Shown: positions 7,583 to 8,962 of the stretch, piece by piece | Position numbering within the stretch: position 1 is the first letter of the stretch | Layout: every line of letters starts with the position of its first letter | Source of the DNA: an uncultured Gammaproteobacteria bacterium | Lineage (GTDB): Bacteria > Pseudomonadota > Gammaproteobacteria > SZUA-140 | Assembly (NCBI GenBank): GCA_945787585.1 | Contig: CALZIG010000073.1 | Span: 1 to 8,962, forward strand | Direction: 5' to 3' | DNA length: 8,962 nt | Made by a program: the position numbers and the translations under genes | Notes under the pieces: generated by a model | What the model was told of the DNA's origin: nothing | The model's input: only the letters and a program-made list of their open reading frames with translations | The model's database searches: none

Positions 7583-7657
7583 TGGGGCGTCGCCAAGAGG
7601 CTAGGCACTAGGTTTTGATCCTAGCATACCCAGGTTCGAATCCTGGCGCCCCAGCCA
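7583..7657 (+). tRNA. tRNA-Gln, anticodon UUG
   Basis: A complete cloverleaf of 75 nt including encoded CCA (7655-7657). The acceptor arms TGGGGCG (7583-7589) and CGCCCCA (7647-7653) pair over 7 bp, with U1-A72 first as in E. coli tRNA-Gln and discriminator G7654. The anticodon stem is CTAGG/CCTAG (7608-7612, 7620-7624) around the loop TTTTGAT, placing anticodon TTG at 7615-7617, which reads CAA. The T-arm contains GGTTCGAATCC. Placement between ispE and prs is the arrangement known in Pseudomonas. A T6 run (7660-7665) directly follows and could end a short tRNA transcript. Confidence 0.98.
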
Positions 7658-7702
7658 TCTTTTTTAAGTGTCGTGATGGTGGTGTTTGTCAGTCGCGCAC
7701 TT

Positions 7703-7733
7703 AATAACCAATAGGTAAGTAACTTGGGTTATT
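7703..7733 (+). repeat. Inverted repeat around the upstream prs translation signals
   Basis: AATAACC (7703-7709) and GGTTATT (7727-7733) are perfect 7-bp inverted repeats separated by 17 nt. The loop holds AGGT (7713-7716) and the in-frame TTG at 7724-7726. In RNA this could display or mask the upstream initiation site of prs; in DNA it could be a protein site. Confidence 0.35.
7713..7726 (+). promoter_or_regulatory. Shine-Dalgarno and TTG: alternative prs start
   Basis: AGGT at 7713-7716 is followed after 7 nt by TTG at 7724-7726, in frame with prs. It is the only start-type codon within usual reach of this site. Using it adds 23 residues (Gly/Ser/Arg-rich) before the conserved MMVFSGN start, which itself has no Shine-Dalgarno. 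Confidence 0.4.
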
Positions 7734-7792
7734 CCAGATCACGTTTCGGTTTGCTCGGTAGATCAGGCGGCTATGATGCGTCTGATGGCCAG

Positions 7793-8731
7793 ATGATGGT
7801 CTTCAGTGGCAATGCCCATCCGCAGCTGGCGCAGTCGATTGCACGCTACCTGAATCTGCCACTAGGTAAGGCGAATGTAAACCGCTTTAGCGATGGTGAA
7901 GTGGCGGTCGAGGTGATGGAGAATGTCCGTGGTAAGGATGTATTCATTGTGCAGCCCACTTGCGCGCCGACCAATGATAATCTGATGGAACTGCTGGTGA
8001 TGGTGGATGCGATTCGACGTTCATCGGCAGACCGGATCACCGCGGTGATCCCCTATTTTGGCTATTCACGACAGGATCGACGGCCACGTTCAGCGCGTGT
8101 CCCGATCAGTGCGCGGGTCATTGCAGATATGATTACCTCAGTTGGGGTCGACCGCCTGTTAACAGTCGACCTGCATGCGGATCAGATTCAGGGGTTTTTC
8201 ACCATGCCGGTGGATAATGTCTATGCCTCGCCGGTGTTGTTGAGTGATATCTGGCGGCAGAAGTATCCCGACATGATGGTGGTGTCACCCGATGTCGGGG
8301 GTGTGGTACGTGCACGGGCGCTGGCGAAGCGGCTGGATGGCGCGGACCTGGCGATCGTTGATAAGCGACGTTCCCGCCCGAATGAAGCGAAGGTGATGAA
8401 TATCATCGGTGATGTGACTGATCGCACCTGTATTCTGGTCGATGATATGGTCGATACCGCAGGAACGCTGTGTGAGGCGGCGCGCGTATTGAAAGAACAT
8501 GGTGCCTCTAAAGTGGTGGCGTATTCGACTCACCCGATCCTGTCCGGGGTGGCGGTAGATCGCATCACGACATCAGATCTGGATGAGCTGGTGGTGACTG
8601 ACACCATTCCGCTGCAACAGAATGCGCGTGAATGTGCTCGTATTCGTCAGTTGAGCGTTGCCGATATGCTGGCCGAAACGATGCGTCGTATCAGTGGCGA
8701 AGAGTCGGTCAGTTCCATGTATATGGACTAA
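7793..8731 (+). CDS. prs: Ribose-phosphate pyrophosphokinase (PRPP synthetase)
   Basis: A 312-residue class I PRPP synthetase that transfers pyrophosphate from ATP to ribose 5-phosphate, feeding purine, pyrimidine, histidine, tryptophan and NAD synthesis. Conserved elements in order are RFSDGE at 31-36, the ATP-binding [18 protein letters not shown] region (88-105), [12 protein letters not shown] (125-136), the flexible-loop KRR (191-193, catalytic Lys191), and the ribose-phosphate loop [10 protein letters not shown] (216-225). The ATG at 7793 (or the next codon, 7796) is chosen because MMVFSGN matches the family N-terminus. An in-frame TTG at 7724 with a better ribosome site would give 335 residues. 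It follows tRNA-Gln by 135 nt and is closed by a strong terminator 40 nt downstream. Upstream T6 after the tRNA suggests prs may need its own promoter, but none is clear. Confidence 0.96.
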   Translation: MMVFSGNAHPQLAQSIARYLNLPLGKANVNRFSDGEVAVEVMENVRGKDVFIVQPTCAPTNDNLMELLVMVDAIRRSSADRITAVIPYFGYSRQDRRPRSARVPISARVIADMITSVGVDRLLTVDLHADQIQGFFTMPVDNVYASPVLLSDIWRQKYPDMMVVSPDVGGVVRARALAKRLDGADLAIVDKRRSRPNEAKVMNIIGDVTDRTCILVDDMVDTAGTLCEAARVLKEHGASKVVAYSTHPILSGVAVDRITTSDLDELVVTDTIPLQQNARECARIRQLSVADMLAETMRRISGEESVSSMYMD

Positions 8732-8771
8732 CCTGCGCGTAGCAACCGCAGCAGGCATGAGTTTTTTTGTG

Positions 8772-8804
8772 GTCAGTGATAGCGAGGCTATCGCTGACTT
8801 TTTT
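8772..8804 (+). terminator. Strong Rho-independent terminator after prs
   Basis: Bases 8772-8783 pair with 8787-8798 over 12 bp (one G-U pair in RNA) with a GAG loop, followed directly by six T (8799-8804). It should end the prs transcript. On the other strand the stem is followed by A residues, so it works in one direction only. A separate T7 run at 8762-8768 precedes the stem, with only a weak hairpin (8733-8737 with 8747-8751) before it. Confidence 0.9.
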
Positions 8805-8879
8805 GTAGTAACACCAAACCAGGTCGCGGGGGCGGTGTACGGACAACCAAATGGTGTCTGTTAATTTTGGAGAAATAAA
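8805..8879 (+). promoter_or_regulatory. rplY leader with Shine-Dalgarno and competing inverted repeats
   Basis: GGAGA at 8869-8873 lies 7 nt before the rplY ATG and is a good ribosome site. Upstream, ACACC (8811-8815) can pair with GGTGT at either 8834-8838 or 8853-8857. CCAAA (8847-8851) can pair with TTTGG (8866-8870), which would cover part of the Shine-Dalgarno. I see no convincing promoter between the terminator and the gene. Regulatory meaning is a guess. Confidence 0.3.
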
Positions 8880-8962
8880 ATGGCTTCAAGTTTTGAGCTG
8901 AATGCAAATATCCGTCAGGACATGGGGAAGGGTGCGAGCCGCCGCCTGCGTCGTGACAACAA
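8880..8962 (+). CDS. rplY: 50S ribosomal protein L25/general stress protein Ctc (5' part)
   Basis: Only the first 27 codons are in the window; the gene runs off the right edge. The translated start, ASSFELNANIRQDMGKGASRR, has the pattern of bacterial L25/Ctc proteins (FELNA...R.D.GKGASRRLRR), which bind 5S rRNA in the large ribosomal subunit. Whether it is the short L25 or the longer Ctc form with a C-terminal domain cannot be told here; the prs-rplY neighbourhood in Pseudomonas-like genomes usually carries the longer form. The ATG at 8880 has GGAG with 7-nt spacing. It lies 148 nt after prs and beyond a strong terminator, so it probably has its own promoter. Confidence 0.93.
   Translation, partial: MASSFELNANIRQDMGKGASRRLRRDN

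Noticed and set aside
7735..7760. A PurR-like operator before prs (CACGTTTCGGTTTGC region)
   Set aside because: Only one half-site resembles the PurR consensus; the needed symmetry is missing.
8658..8864. A 68-codon plus-strand frame overlapping the prs end and its terminator
   Set aside because: It crosses the prs stop and the strong terminator stem in another frame and shows no protein-like features.
1..8962. Mobile element, CRISPR, phage or defence system
   Set aside because: No transposase, integrase, direct-repeat array, target-site duplication or abrupt composition change was seen; all large frames are housekeeping genes in a conserved order.

Overview
The window looks like ordinary chromosome from a gammaproteobacterium of roughly 55% GC by eye. 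The gene order resembles the Pseudomonas-type arrangement in which hemA-prfA-prmC is transcribed away from an LbcA-like lipoprotein gene, lolB, ispE, tRNA-Gln, prs and rplY. Protein sequences (PrmC, RF1, GluTR, IspE and PRPP synthetase) are closest in character to proteobacterial housekeeping enzymes. The genus cannot be named from this stretch. A JAMM peptidase gene in the hemA operon and a small CPXCG protein at the left edge point away from the enterobacteria.

Left part (1-3930): a small plus-strand gene for a CPXCG zinc-ribbon-like protein converges, with 6 nt between stops, on a four-gene minus-strand operon read as hemA, prfA, prmC, JAMM peptidase. Spacings are 3, 37 and 4 nt, so the four are probably one transcript. 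GluTR uses Glu-tRNA(Glu) to start tetrapyrrole synthesis. RF1 terminates translation at UAA/UAG, and PrmC methylates the GGQ glutamine of RF1.

Centre (3931-4122): a 192-nt divergent control region. It holds a perfect 16-bp palindrome, a plausible sigma70-type promoter for hemA, a candidate -10 for the rightward genes, and a terminator-like fold with a U8 run in the hemA leader that competes with the palindrome hairpin.

Right part (4123-8962): an outer-membrane TPR lipoprotein (LbcA-like), LolB (lipoprotein receptor of the outer membrane), IspE (MEP isoprenoid pathway), tRNA-Gln(UUG), PRPP synthetase, a strong intrinsic terminator, and the first 27 codons of the L25/Ctc ribosomal protein gene, cut by the window edge. 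Three of these genes have debatable starts. The most notable is prs, where a TTG with a well-spaced Shine-Dalgarno lies 23 codons upstream of the start expected from homology.

I see no mobile element, CRISPR array, phage gene or obvious new multi-gene system. The observations most worth checking are the possible hemA attenuator, the prs start, and the JAMM peptidase without a visible sulfur-carrier or ThiF/MoeB partner.
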